Part shown: one piece after another, positions 63,985-64,000 of the stretch
How the letters are laid out: each line of letters begins with the position of its first letter
How positions within the stretch are numbered: position 1 is the stretch's first letter
NCBI GenBank assembly: GCA_002633005.1
Contig: NMRA01000076.1
Coordinates: forward strand, 271,284-335,283
From: Phoronis australis
Taxonomy: Eukaryota; Phoronida; Phoronidae
Direction of reading: 5' to 3'
Length of the DNA stretch: 64,000 nucleotides
The notes under the pieces: generated by a model
Database searches by the model: none
Seen by the model: only the letters and a program-made list of their open reading frames with translations
Told to the model about the DNA's origin: nothing
Translations under genes and position numbers: made by a program

Positions 63985-64000
63985 CTGAAGCACAGAGTGT

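Overview
The window is eukaryotic (metazoan) genomic DNA. It is AT-rich, has GT-AG introns of about 0.2-4.3 kb, and carries LINE, SINE and MITE remnants, minisatellites, two runs of Ns and two single-N contig joins. Domain style and repeat content suggest a marine invertebrate, but the sequence alone does not fix the species.

Nearly everything of coding value belongs to one very large gene on the minus strand. I reconstructed 50 exons (W1-W50), from 63984 down to 1165, by reading splice sites and following phase. Every junction I propose is GT-AG and phase-compatible, giving about 9.9 kb of coding sequence (roughly 3,300 codons) with the 5' end outside the window. A possible terminal exon with stop and AATAAA lies at 81-268.

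Region by region, in gene direction. (1) 63984-58383: a helical HEAT-like tract, then a beta-rich segment, resembling the N-terminal part of large lipid-transfer proteins (vitellogenin/apolipophorin-like, tentative). (2) 58520-50230: helix-rich exons with apolipoprotein-like amphipathic character and an RTRR-S processing site. (3) 50357-35639: basic linkers, then cysteine-containing and hydrophobic segments ending at a TRRSG dibasic site. (4) 33768-1165: an extracellular array of about 14-15 fibronectin-III-like modules (W-x-F/W, S-G-I, I-G-T-x-x-G-G, YY-x-V and D-x-T-P-P signatures), with one PAN/apple-like exon at 27116-27316. The likely product is a secreted or cell-surface lipid-binding/adhesion mosaic, perhaps cleaved by proprotein convertases.

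Introns hold the rest: a broken CR1/L2-like LINE (about 28.1-31.5 kb) interrupted by a TIR element and a 794-N gap; a tRNA-derived SINE with a perfect 14-bp target-site duplication (63.05-63.3 kb); a family of elements studded with CTCF-like motifs (44, 51.4, 55, 61.8 kb); several MITE/hairpin families; a 445-bp fold-back element (19.8 kb); and minisatellites with 18-, 24-, 27-, 40- and 77-bp units. Two tandem repeats include copies of real splice sites (exons W28 and W5), creating decoy sites. Two single-N joins (6301 and 10004) mark overlapping contigs laid end to end, which falsely duplicates exons W45, W47 and part of W48.
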